Shown: positions 18,367 to 27,401 of the stretch, in pieces | Position numbering within the stretch: position 1 is the stretch's first letter | Layout of the letters: every line of letters begins with the position of its first letter | NCBI RefSeq assembly: GCF_015223055.1 | Contig: NZ_JADFBX010000003.1 | Coordinates: 372,001 to 436,000 of the forward strand | Reading direction: 5' to 3' | Length of the DNA: 64,000 bases | From: Pedobacter sp. MC2016-24 | GTDB taxonomy: Bacteria; Bacteroidota; Bacteroidia; Sphingobacteriales; Sphingobacteriaceae | Translations under genes and position numbers: made by a program | Notes under the pieces: generated by a model | Seen by the model: the letters and a program-made list of their open reading frames with translations, nothing else | Databases searched by the model: none | Told to the model about the DNA's origin: nothing

Positions 18367-19296
18367 ATGAGCAGAAGAATTCTGATTGTCGACGATTTAC
18401 ACCCTGCTTTTAAGGATAAAGCGATTGAACTGGGTTACGAAGTGGATGATAAACCGCTAATTACCCGCGCTGAAACCATGGCTGTTATAGATCAGTATAT
18501 TGGTATAGCGGTGCGGACAAAGTTTAAAATTGACCGGGAATTGATGGAAGCCGCACCTGCCTTGAAATTCATCGCACGTGCCGGCGCCGGACTCGATAAC
18601 ATTGATGAAAATTTTGCCCGGGAACGTAACATCGCTTTACTTAATGCACCCGAAGGTAATATGGATGCTGTTGGCGAACATGCCACTGGTTTATTGCTCA
18701 GTCTGATGAATAATTTTCGGAATGCGGATATTCAGATTCGTAATGGTATCTGGGACCGTGAAGGAAACCGCGGCTATGAACTTAAAGGTAAAACGGTGGG
18801 GATCATTGGCTATGGTTTTATGGGGAAAAGTTTTGCTAAAAAGCTATCTGGCTTTGAAGTTAACGTAATCGCTTATGATAAATATAAAACAGGTTTTTCA
18901 GATGCTTATGCCAAAGAAGTGAGCATGGAAGAAATTGTAAAACATAGTGACGTATTGAGTCTCCACATTCCGTTAACTTCAGAGACCAGACAAATGGTCA
19001 ATGAGGAATATCTCTTTCATTTCCGAAAACCAATATTTTTTATCAATACAGCAAGGGGTGAGGTGGTAAATACCCAGGCTGTACTCAATGCCATCCAGAA
19101 TCATAAAATTATAGGAGCCGGACTAGACGTACTGGAAGCTGAAAAATTCCCTGCGTTGGCTACGCAGGATTGGTATGCAGAACTTAAGTCGTCTGGTAAA
19201 TTGATCCTTACCCCACATGTTGGTGGCTGGACATTTGAATCTTACCGTAAAATATCTGAGGTATTGGCTGCTAAATTAGCCGCACTGCCTAGTTAA
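18367..19296 (+). CDS. NAD-dependent 2-hydroxyacid dehydrogenase
   Basis: 309 residues of the D-isomer 2-hydroxyacid dehydrogenase family. The nucleotide-binding loop is GIIGYGFMGKS; the catalytic Arg lies in FINTARGEVVN, Glu in GLDVLEAEKF and His in LTPHVGGW. It is shorter than full-length SerA and has no ACT domain. The substrate cannot be assigned; 3-phosphoglycerate, glyoxylate or another 2-keto acid is possible. It lies 1 nt after rsmA and ends at a strong terminator. Confidence 0.85.
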   Translation: MSRRILIVDDLHPAFKDKAIELGYEVDDKPLITRAETMAVIDQYIGIAVRTKFKIDRELMEAAPALKFIARAGAGLDNIDENFARERNIALLNAPEGNMDAVGEHATGLLLSLMNNFRNADIQIRNGIWDREGNRGYELKGKTVGIIGYGFMGKSFAKKLSGFEVNVIAYDKYKTGFSDAYAKEVSMEEIVKHSDVLSLHIPLTSETRQMVNEEYLFHFRKPIFFINTARGEVVNTQAVLNAIQNHKIIGAGLDVLEAEKFPALATQDWYAELKSSGKLILTPHVGGWTFESYRKISEVLAAKLAALPS

Positions 19297-19325
19297 AGTA
19301 CTTATAAACTAAGCTTTTCAACCAG

Positions 19326-19362
19326 ATCTTGTAGCCTTATAACCGCTACAAGATTTTTTTTA
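19326..19362 (+). terminator. Terminator after the rsmA operon
   Basis: A perfect 10-bp stem, ATCTTGTAGC (19326-19335) with GCTACAAGAT (19345-19354), a 9-nt loop and eight T. Confidence 0.88.
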
Positions 19363-19690
19363 TCTAAAATTCCCACCTATATCATCTTTTCAGGTTTAAG
19401 CCTGATCCGGTTTTAGTTCAAAAAATGCCTGAATAATTGGCGAAATGAGCTTTATTGTTCCTGTTTTTTAATTTTTTTTCATGTTTGTTTAGCGTATCAC
19501 AGCTAAAAGCAGAATCACTGCTAACCCCATCTTGATCAGCGAAAAGCCATTTTTAACTTTGTTGTTGAAGCGTATTGGTCTTTAGTCTATCTATTTGTTT
19601 TACAGTGTTTTATGTTATTTTTATCTTGCTCGTTTGGTTTTTATGAGATAGTTTTACCCTCCATTTATATTTCTAACCAAGATAAAAAAA
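19363..19690. other. Intergenic region upstream of the susC-like gene
   Basis: About 330 bp, A/T rich, with no gene that I can support. It must hold the promoter of the polysaccharide locus. The best candidate is TTTG (19594-19597), 18 bp, TATTTTTA (19616-19623), a weak match. No sensor, sigma factor or anti-sigma gene is present upstream, and I recognise no operator. Pairs of AGCTAAAAGC and CACTGCTAA near 19500-19540 look repetitive but show no clear symmetry. Confidence 0.4.
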
Positions 19691-22600
19691 ATGAAAAGAA
19701 GAATTACCCTGCTCATTATGATCTTTCTATCTACTTATGTAATGTCCTTCGCCCAGGATAGAAACATAAGGGGGATCGTGAAAGACAAACTCGGCGTACC
19801 AATACCTGGTGCATCCGTGAAAGTTAAAAACTCAAAAACCGGAACGTCTACGTCGGCGGATGGCCAATACGCCATCAGCGTTCCTGCCAATGCCGTTCTT
19901 ATTTATTCGGCAATCGGATATACCTCACAGGAGGTTTCCGTAAACGGTCGCAACCAAATTGACATCAACCTCGCAGAGTCGGAACAAGGCCTGTCGGAGG
20001 TGGTCGTAATTGGCTACGGAACAAGTACAAAAAAAGATGCTACCGGTGCCATTTCCAGTGTTAAAGCCACACAACTGGAAAATGAAAACCCCCAAAGTGT
20101 ATCCGATATCCTTAAAGGGAATATCGCTGGCCTTTCTGTAAGTATGAATACCAGTGCAAAGGGTGGTGGAAACTTATTGGTACGTGGAAAAACCACTTTA
20201 AGTGCAGGTACATCTCCATTGATTGTATTGGATGGCATTATTTATAACGGACAACTTTCAGATATCAATCCCAATGATATCGAAACTGTAGATGTGCTGA
20301 AGGATGCAAGTTCACTTGCTGTATTCGGTGCAAAAGCAGCCACGGGCGTCGTGGCAATTACAACTAAAAAAGGAAAAGGCGATAAGCCGACCATAAGTGT
20401 CAATACCAATTTTGGTCTTGCAACACTTGCGCAGAACATGAGACCTTATGATGGGCCCGGATTCATCAACTGGCGTGGAGATGTGTTGAGAAGTGGTGGA
20501 GTTACCGCTCCATATCTGTACAACGATCCGAGAAGCCTGCCTGAAGGCGTAACTATAACACAATGGTTGAATGGGCAATCCGGCGATCCTGTAGATCTCT
20601 GGTTAAACAGGCTTGGACTTACGGCCAATGAAAAAGCCAATTACCTGGCCGGTAAAACTGTAAACTGGTATGATGAGATTTTCAGAACCGGTCTCCGTCA
20701 GGATCATACCCTGAGTATGAGTGGCAAAAAAGACGAAATCAGTTATTACATGTCTGTGGGGTACCAAAAAAATGAAAATGTCATCAAAGGAGGAGAGTTT
20801 AGCACCTTCAGATCAAGAGTTAACCTGGAAGGAGCCGCAGCAAAATTCCTAACCGTAGGTATGAACCTGCAGTTTGCTGCGCGTGATGAAGGTTCTATTC
20901 CTGCTGTCTGGACAGAACTTACCAACCTTTCGCCTTACGGTGATATGTATCAGGCAGATGGTACTTTACGTAGAATCCCGACGGATGACAACGGATTGAA
21001 CGCAAGAAATCCATTTCTTAACATGACTTACAATGATCGCATGGATAAGCAGAATACCTTATTCGCCAGTCTGTATGCCAAAGCAAAATTGCCATTCGGA
21101 ATCACTTACCAGCTGAACTTTAGTCCCGGACTTGATTCTTACCGTACCTTCAACTATAGTTCATCAAAAAACCCAAATGTGACTACCATAGGTGGAATCG
21201 TAACCAGGGCAGATGAAACCCGATACAACTGGCAGATTGACAATTTGTTAAAGTGGAACAAAACTTTTGCAGATATCCATAGCTTTGATGTGACTTTATT
21301 GGCCAATGCCGAAAAATACCAAACCTGGTGGACCGAGGCTGCAAATCAGGGAATGGTTCCTGATGACCTTCTGGGATATCACAACATCGCCAGCGGAAGT
21401 AAAGCTTCCGTAAATAGTGAAGATAAAGTTTATACCGGTGATGCCTTGATGGCGAGGTTAAACTATAGCCTGATGCAACGTTATGCCCTGACTTTATCTG
21501 TCCGTCGCGATGGTTATTCTGTTTTTGGGGTCAATGCAAAACGAGCAACCTTTCCGGCAGCAGCTTTTGCCTGGACTTTTACTGAAGAGTCATTTGTTAA
21601 ACAATTGAAATGGTTAAACTACGGAAAGTTGAGACTGTCTTACGGTATCAATGGTAACCGTGATCTCCGTAATCCTGATAACGGCACCGTTGATCCTTAC
21701 GCGGCTTTATCTCAGCTAAACATTGGAAAATACCAAACCGTAAATGGTTCAGGAGCGGCTTCTGAGGTAAATACCGCCAGCATCAATACCCGCTTAAGCA
21801 ATCCTGATCTTAGATGGGAAGAAACCGCCTCACTAAACGCAGGACTTGATTTCGGTGTGCTAAACAACAGACTCAACGGATCAATTGATGTGTATAACAA
21901 AAAAACAACTGATTTGCTGGTTAGACCAGCATTGTCTACCGTTACCGGTTATTCAAATTATTATTCTAACCTGGCCGAAGTAAACAATAAAGGTCTGGAG
22001 ATTAGTCTGAACAGTCGCAACATTACAGAAGGCAAAGTAACCTGGAATACCAGTTTTAACTTCTCTCTGAATAGAAACAAGATCATCAGGCTGGCTTCAA
22101 CTTCCAATGAGCCTGCAAACGGATGGTTTATCGGAAAAGATATCGATGTAATCTGGGATTATAAGATTCTTGGCGTTTGGCAGGAAAATGAAATGACTGA
22201 GGCTGCTAAATATTCAAAATCAGCGATTAAAGCGGGTGATTTTAAACTGGAAGATGTAGACGGAAACTATTTGTACGATGACAATGATAAACAATACCTG
22301 GGCTATAAGACTCCTCGGTTTATCTGGGCAATGAGAAATGAGTTCAATCTGTTCAAAAGCTTTGATTTTTCATTCCAGCTCATCTCAAACTGGGGACAGC
22401 AACGTCAATACAATCAGGCAAAAAATCAGCCTGGAAGTGTAGGCTTTGCCCGGATGACATCATACATACAGCCTTATTGGACACCTTCAAATCCAATCAA
22501 CGATTATGCCCGTTTAAATTCAGGAACCAGTGGAACCAGCTTTACCGTTTTTCGTAAAAGTTCATTTGTACGGCTAAATAATGTGGCCCTGGCTTATACC

Positions 22601-22768
22601 CTGCCTCAAAGTATTTTAGAGAAGGTAAGGGTGAAAAATGCTAAAATCTACGTCAATGCCAATAATGCGGCAGTATTTTCCAGCTGGAAATACTGGGATC
22701 CTCAAAATGATCCGGATGACGGCCCTACGCCAACATTTTACACACTTGGTCTTAACATCTCATTATAA
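19691..22768 (+). CDS. SusC/RagA-family TonB-dependent outer-membrane transporter
   Basis: 1,025 residues. A signal peptide (to about residue 21, FAQ) is followed by a carboxypeptidase-regulatory-like domain (about 25-100), the TonB-box-bearing linker with LSEVVVIGYGT, a plug (about 115-225) and a beta-barrel ending in YTLGLNISL. It imports oligosaccharides across the outer membrane together with its SusD partner. There is no N-terminal STN domain, so signalling through an anti-sigma factor is not expected. Its stop overlaps the susD-like ATG (TAATG at 22766-22770). Confidence 0.95.
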   Translation: MKRRITLLIMIFLSTYVMSFAQDRNIRGIVKDKLGVPIPGASVKVKNSKTGTSTSADGQYAISVPANAVLIYSAIGYTSQEVSVNGRNQIDINLAESEQGLSEVVVIGYGTSTKKDATGAISSVKATQLENENPQSVSDILKGNIAGLSVSMNTSAKGGGNLLVRGKTTLSAGTSPLIVLDGIIYNGQLSDINPNDIETVDVLKDASSLAVFGAKAATGVVAITTKKGKGDKPTISVNTNFGLATLAQNMRPYDGPGFINWRGDVLRSGGVTAPYLYNDPRSLPEGVTITQWLNGQSGDPVDLWLNRLGLTANEKANYLAGKTVNWYDEIFRTGLRQDHTLSMSGKKDEISYYMSVGYQKNENVIKGGEFSTFRSRVNLEGAAAKFLTVGMNLQFAARDEGSIPAVWTELTNLSPYGDMYQADGTLRRIPTDDNGLNARNPFLNMTYNDRMDKQNTLFASLYAKAKLPFGITYQLNFSPGLDSYRTFNYSSSKNPNVTTIGGIVTRADETRYNWQIDNLLKWNKTFADIHSFDVTLLANAEKYQTWWTEAANQGMVPDDLLGYHNIASGSKASVNSEDKVYTGDALMARLNYSLMQRYALTLSVRRDGYSVFGVNAKRATFPAAAFAWTFTEESFVKQLKWLNYGKLRLSYGINGNRDLRNPDNGTVDPYAALSQLNIGKYQTVNGSGAASEVNTASINTRLSNPDLRWEETASLNAGLDFGVLNNRLNGSIDVYNKKTTDLLVRPALSTVTGYSNYYSNLAEVNNKGLEISLNSRNITEGKVTWNTSFNFSLNRNKIIRLASTSNEPANGWFIGKDIDVIWDYKILGVWQENEMTEAAKYSKSAIKAGDFKLEDVDGNYLYDDNDKQYLGYKTPRFIWAMRNEFNLFKSFDFSFQLISNWGQQRQYNQAKNQPGSVGFARMTSYIQPYWTPSNPINDYARLNSGTSGTSFTVFRKSSFVRLNNVALAYTLPQSILEKVRVKNAKIYVNANNAAVFSSWKYWDPQNDPDDGPTPTFYTLGLNISL

Positions 22769-24660
22769 TGATCTTAACCCATATGAATACATTTAACAAA
22801 AAAATCATAGTATTTGCGTCTTTGGCACTGATCGGATCGGTGGGATGTAAAAAAAGTTTTCTTGATTCAGATCAGCTCTCACAATATTCTCCAGAAACTT
22901 CCCTAGGTAGTGTGGCTGCATTAAAAGCTGCGCTGAATGGTCTTGGAGCAAATGTCAGACAAGAATATTTTGGAGATTCTGCTCCGATGCTGACTGAATC
23001 CATTTTTTCTGATGTTGCTGTAGAAGGAACCACAGATAAAAGTACACCAGCACAGGATCTGGTATCCAGGATTACGCCTGATGCCAACCTAAACAGCGAT
23101 GACTTTAATAAAATCGGATGGTACTGGGAACAGGAGTTTCGTGGCGTGAGGCTTGCAAATACAGTCATTACCAATATCGACAGGCCGACCTATGTAAATG
23201 AAGCTGAAAAGAATGCAATTCTTGGATCTGCTTATTTCTATCGTGCTTATCATTATTATAGATTGGTACACCAGTTCGGTGACGTACCTTTAAATTTAAA
23301 AGATATAGATGCACCAAAGGATGATTATTACTCTACAAAACGTGAGGTCATTCTGGCAAAAATGAAAACTGATCTGGAGTTTGCACGCAATTCAGTTTCA
23401 GATAATGTAAATAAAGGAGAAGTCACCAAGGGCGCAGTTAATCACCTGTTGACAAAAATTAATCTGGCTCTAGGTAAATTTGATGATGCCATTGCTTCAG
23501 CAAGCAGTGTAATTAACGGGAGCCCGTATGGACTGATGACTGCTCGTTTTGGAAGTACTGCCGGAGACCTCACTAAAAATGTAGTCTGGGATTTGCACCG
23601 CATGGATAATAAAGCCCTGCCAAATAATAAAGAAGCTTTGTTCCTGGTGATCGATAGAGAAACGCTGCAAGGCAATACCAATTTAGGTTCTCAGCTGATG
23701 CGTAATACCGTGCCTGCCTGGCATTTTGCCAACTTAAAAACGCCTTATGGAGGTACTGCAATCACAGATGCGGCCACTGCCGAAATTCCATTAACGCGGA
23801 TGTACGGGCGTGGGATCGGAAGGTACCGCGGAACCTCTTACAGCACCAAACAGATCTGGACAGACAATACAGATTACCGTCATGCCAAAGGAATGTGGAT
23901 GGATATGACTGATCTGGTATACAACAACCCTGCATTGAAGTCTTCTAAAATAGCGGAAGAACGGGATTTGTACGGTAAGCCTTTGGTTCAATACGATGCC
24001 AGCAACATCAAACAGATGTTCACTAACGGATCTCTGGATACGATCAGACATTGGTTTGGCTGGCCACATTACAAAGTGTTCATCAACTCAACCAATGCAC
24101 TGGCCAACGATCCAAACTGGAATCCACCACGTGGAACCAATACAGATTGGTATGTGTTCAGGTTTGCAGAAACACTTTTACTAAGGGCAGAGGCTTATTA
24201 TTGGAAAGGAGACCTGGGTTTGGCAATGCAGGATATCAATACCTTAAGGGCGCGGGCAAACGCCAGATTGTTTACCGATGCGTCAAAAATTACCATTGGT
24301 ACAATTCTGGATGAGCGTGCAAGGGAGTTGTACTGGGAAGAACCGCGTAAAACCGAACTCACCAGGATCGCTTATATTTTTGCACAAACCGGTAAAGCGG
24401 CTTATAACGGGAAAACTTACACCCTGGCAAATTTCTCAGAAAACAATTTCTTCTATGATAGAATCATCGAGAAAAATGATTTCTACAGAAACAACGTACC
24501 TACACTGCAAGGTGTAAATTACAGGATTGCTCCTTACCACGTCTTATGGCCTGTGCCTGCAAGTGCACAACGCTTCAACGTAAATGGCCGCATTAACCAG
24601 AATAAAGGATATACTGGTTACGAAAGTAACGTTCCGGCGCTGGATAAAATTCCAGATTAA
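22768..24660 (+). CDS. SusD/RagB-family glycan-binding lipoprotein
   Basis: 630 residues from ATG 22768; a second ATG at 22783 (MNTFNKK) gives an equally good lipoprotein signal. The lipobox ends in SVGC, followed by KKSFLD as in most SusD proteins. Helical TPR-like pairs (AILGSAYFYRAYHYYRLVHQFGDVPL) and a C-terminal ETLLLRAEAYYWKGD are family landmarks. It forms the lid over the SusC barrel and binds the glycan at the cell surface. It overlaps susC by one base. The bound sugar cannot be read from sequence. Confidence 0.94.
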   Translation: MILTHMNTFNKKIIVFASLALIGSVGCKKSFLDSDQLSQYSPETSLGSVAALKAALNGLGANVRQEYFGDSAPMLTESIFSDVAVEGTTDKSTPAQDLVSRITPDANLNSDDFNKIGWYWEQEFRGVRLANTVITNIDRPTYVNEAEKNAILGSAYFYRAYHYYRLVHQFGDVPLNLKDIDAPKDDYYSTKREVILAKMKTDLEFARNSVSDNVNKGEVTKGAVNHLLTKINLALGKFDDAIASASSVINGSPYGLMTARFGSTAGDLTKNVVWDLHRMDNKALPNNKEALFLVIDRETLQGNTNLGSQLMRNTVPAWHFANLKTPYGGTAITDAATAEIPLTRMYGRGIGRYRGTSYSTKQIWTDNTDYRHAKGMWMDMTDLVYNNPALKSSKIAEERDLYGKPLVQYDASNIKQMFTNGSLDTIRHWFGWPHYKVFINSTNALANDPNWNPPRGTNTDWYVFRFAETLLLRAEAYYWKGDLGLAMQDINTLRARANARLFTDASKITIGTILDERARELYWEEPRKTELTRIAYIFAQTGKAAYNGKTYTLANFSENNFFYDRIIEKNDFYRNNVPTLQGVNYRIAPYHVLWPVPASAQRFNVNGRINQNKGYTGYESNVPALDKIPD

Positions 24661-24682
24661 TCGCATTCAATCACAATTCTTT

Positions 24683-24717
24683 ACGAACATTCTGGTACAC
24701 ACAGCCAGAATGTTCGT
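24683..24717 (+). terminator. Hairpin between susD-like and GH88 genes
   Basis: A perfect 13-bp stem, ACGAACATTCTGG (24683-24695) with CCAGAATGTTCGT (24705-24717), and a 9-nt loop. Only ATTT follows, so it is a weak terminator at best. It may stabilise the susCD mRNA or allow partial read-through so that transporter exceeds enzyme. Confidence 0.55.
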
Positions 24718-24794
24718 ATTTAGCAAGCGCTTACCAGTATGAAGTCGGTTAGGACAGGAATGGAAAAGCATAGCCAAATAAAAACCCAATTGAA

Positions 24795-25964
24795 ATGAAA
24801 TCAATCCTATTTTTAACAGCCTTGCTTAGCGTAGGCATGGCTAAGGCGCAAAAAATAAATGTGCCTAAAGCATTTGCCGATGCTGGCAGACAAACTGAAG
24901 TATTGCTCCAGGAAATCAAAAAAGATACGCTGGCAGCGAAGAAAAACTTAGTCTCACCAAGAACCGTTGAAAATGGAAAACTGGTGATGGTAAACTCCAG
25001 AGACTGGACCAGCGGTTTTTTTGCTGGTGAACTTTGGTTCTTATATGAACAAAGCAAAAACGAAAAATGGAAAGAACTGGCCAGAACCTATACAGAGAAA
25101 GTCAAAAAAGAGCAATTTAATACCGGAACGCATGACCTTGGCTTTATGATGTATTGCAGTTTTGGTAATGGTTATCGACTGACCGGAGATACTGCTTATC
25201 GAAATGTAATCATTCAATCTGCAAAATCCCTGGTCAAAAGATTTAATCCGGTTGCCGGCGTAATCCGCTCCTGGGATCATAATGGCGCCAAATGGAAATA
25301 TCCGGTAATTATCGACAACATGATGAATCTCGAACTGTTGTTTGAAGCAACGAAGTTAACAGGAGATTCCAGTTTCTATAAAATTGCCATCAGCCACGCT
25401 GATGTAACGCTTAAAAATCATTTCAGACCCGATTTTAGTTCCTGGCATGTGGTAGATTATGATGTGCAGACAGGTAAAGTGATCCAGAAAGTTACCGCGC
25501 AGGGCTATAGTGATGCGTCTGCCTGGGCAAGAGGACAAGCATGGGCCTTGTATGGCTACACCATGTGTTACCGGGAAACCGGCAATAAAACCTATCTGGC
25601 ACAGGCCAACGGTATTGCCAATCTGATTTTAACAAACAAATCTACACCGGAAGATGGCGTCCCTTATTGGGATTACAACGACCCGGCTATACCAAATACA
25701 TCCAGAGACGCTTCGGCTGCAGCCATTACGGCATCGGCATTGTACGAACTTGATGGCTATTCAACAGGAAAAGGTTACCGTAAAACGGCCGACAAGCTGC
25801 TGTATACTTTAAATAAAAAATACACCTCAAAACCCGGAAGTAACAAGGGCTTCATACTGGAGCACAGCACAGGTCACAGACCTGCAAAATCAGAAATTGA
25901 TGTGCCCATTAACTATGCTGATTATTATTACCTGGAATCTTTATTAAGAAGTGAAAAAAAATAA
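24795..25964 (+). CDS. Glycoside hydrolase family 88-like (unsaturated uronyl hydrolase)
   Basis: 389 residues with a signal peptide cut near AKAQ (residue 19). The (alpha/alpha)6-barrel pattern is visible: RDWTSGFFAGELWFLYE, the catalytic-Asp segment VIIDNMMNLELLF, and GYSDASAWARGQAWALYGY. GH88 enzymes remove a 4,5-unsaturated uronic acid from oligosaccharides cut by polysaccharide lyases; GH105 is a related alternative. No lyase is in the locus. It probably acts in the periplasm. The GH30 gene starts 8 nt after its stop. Confidence 0.85.
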   Translation: MKSILFLTALLSVGMAKAQKINVPKAFADAGRQTEVLLQEIKKDTLAAKKNLVSPRTVENGKLVMVNSRDWTSGFFAGELWFLYEQSKNEKWKELARTYTEKVKKEQFNTGTHDLGFMMYCSFGNGYRLTGDTAYRNVIIQSAKSLVKRFNPVAGVIRSWDHNGAKWKYPVIIDNMMNLELLFEATKLTGDSSFYKIAISHADVTLKNHFRPDFSSWHVVDYDVQTGKVIQKVTAQGYSDASAWARGQAWALYGYTMCYRETGNKTYLAQANGIANLILTNKSTPEDGVPYWDYNDPAIPNTSRDASAAAITASALYELDGYSTGKGYRKTADKLLYTLNKKYTSKPGSNKGFILEHSTGHRPAKSEIDVPINYADYYYLESLLRSEKK

Positions 25965-25971
25965 CAAGAAC

Positions 25972-27387
25972 ATGCGCAATATTTTTATACTCCTAGCTAC
26001 ACTTACCAGCAGCACACTTTTTGCACAAACCGCTACGGTTTACACTACGGCAGCGAAATCAGAACTGCGACTTTCCAAAGCCGGTACATTAAGTTTTAAA
26101 GAAATGAAGCAACCCCTGGAAACCCAGGTTTGTATTTTCGTTGATCCCGATAAAAAATTTCAGTCGGTTACGGGTATTGGCGGTACCATAACCGACGCTA
26201 CTGCTGAAACCTATGCCAAACTGAATAAAGCAAGTCAGCAGGAATTTCTAAACGCTTATTATGATCAGGGTAAAGGGATCGGCTATAGTCTGGCCCGTAC
26301 CACCATTCACAGCAGCGATTTTTCTAGCGGAAGTTATACTTATATCAAGGAGGGGGATGCCGCACTTCAATCTTTCAGCGTTGCACACGATCAGCAATTC
26401 AGAATTCCATTGATTAAACAGGCAATTAAGGCCGCAGGGGGTAAATTACCGCTGTTTGTGAGTCCATGGAGCCCACCTGCATTTATGAAAAGCAATAAAG
26501 ACATGTTGAAAGGTGGTCAGCTGTTGCCTCAATATCGGGATGCCTGGGCAAATTATTTTGTGAAATTTATAAAAACCTACGAGTCCTTAGGTATTCCAGT
26601 ATGGGGCCTTACCGTTCAAAATGAGCCGATGGCCACCCAAAAATGGGAGTCCTGTATCTTTACTGCCGAAGAAGAAAGAGATTTTATTAAAGAACATTTA
26701 GGTCCAACGCTTCAAAAGAATGGATTGGCAGATAAAAAATTAATTGCATGGGACCACAACCGCGACCAGATCTATCAACGCGCCAGTACCATCCTCAAAG
26801 ATCCTGAAGCTGCAAAATATGTTTGGGGCATCGGTTACCACTGGTATGAAACCTGGACAGGCAGCGACATGCTTTTTAACAATGTTAAACTCGTGCACGA
26901 AGCTTTTCCCGATAAGCAATTGATGCTAACGGAAGGTTGCGTAGAAAAGTTCAACGTGGATAGTTTATCCAGGTGGGACCTCGGCGAGCGATATGGTTAT
27001 TCCTTAATTAATGATTTCAACAGTGGCGTTACTGCGTGGACAGATTGGAACATGTTACTTGACGATAAAGGTGGACCAAATCATGTAGGCAACTTCTGCT
27101 TTGCACCGCTACATGCAGACAGTAAAACCGGTAACCTGATTTATACCAATTCCTATTATTACCTGGGTCATTTCTCTAAATTCGTTCGTCCGGGCGCATC
27201 CAGAATAGCCAGTTCTTCCAATCGCGACAAGCTCCTTACCACTGCCTTTGTTAATCCTGATGGTAAACTTGCCGTGATCGTGATGAACCGAAGCAACCAA
27301 AGTATTCCGTATTATTTGTGGATGGGAGGTAAAGCCGCAGAGACAACGAGTTTACCACATTCCATTTCTACATTTTTGATCCCATAA
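25972..27387 (+). CDS. Glycoside hydrolase family 30
   Basis: 471 residues from ATG 25972, just after the GH88 stop; an in-frame GTG at 25951 would overlap GH88. Signal peptide to about FAQ (residue 19). The (beta/alpha)8 barrel shows the GH30 acid/base in LTVQNEPMA and the nucleophile Glu in LMLTEGC; GIGGTITDATAETY is also typical. GH30 includes glucosylceramidases, endo-beta-1,6-glucanases and xylanases; I cannot fix the subfamily, but resemblance to bacterial beta-1,6-glucanases is the best guess. A C-terminal beta-sandwich ends the protein. Confidence 0.88.
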   Translation: MRNIFILLATLTSSTLFAQTATVYTTAAKSELRLSKAGTLSFKEMKQPLETQVCIFVDPDKKFQSVTGIGGTITDATAETYAKLNKASQQEFLNAYYDQGKGIGYSLARTTIHSSDFSSGSYTYIKEGDAALQSFSVAHDQQFRIPLIKQAIKAAGGKLPLFVSPWSPPAFMKSNKDMLKGGQLLPQYRDAWANYFVKFIKTYESLGIPVWGLTVQNEPMATQKWESCIFTAEEERDFIKEHLGPTLQKNGLADKKLIAWDHNRDQIYQRASTILKDPEAAKYVWGIGYHWYETWTGSDMLFNNVKLVHEAFPDKQLMLTEGCVEKFNVDSLSRWDLGERYGYSLINDFNSGVTAWTDWNMLLDDKGGPNHVGNFCFAPLHADSKTGNLIYTNSYYYLGHFSKFVRPGASRIASSSNRDKLLTTAFVNPDGKLAVIVMNRSNQSIPYYLWMGGKAAETTSLPHSISTFLIP

Positions 27388-27401
27388 CGTCCCAGCAGAT
27401 T

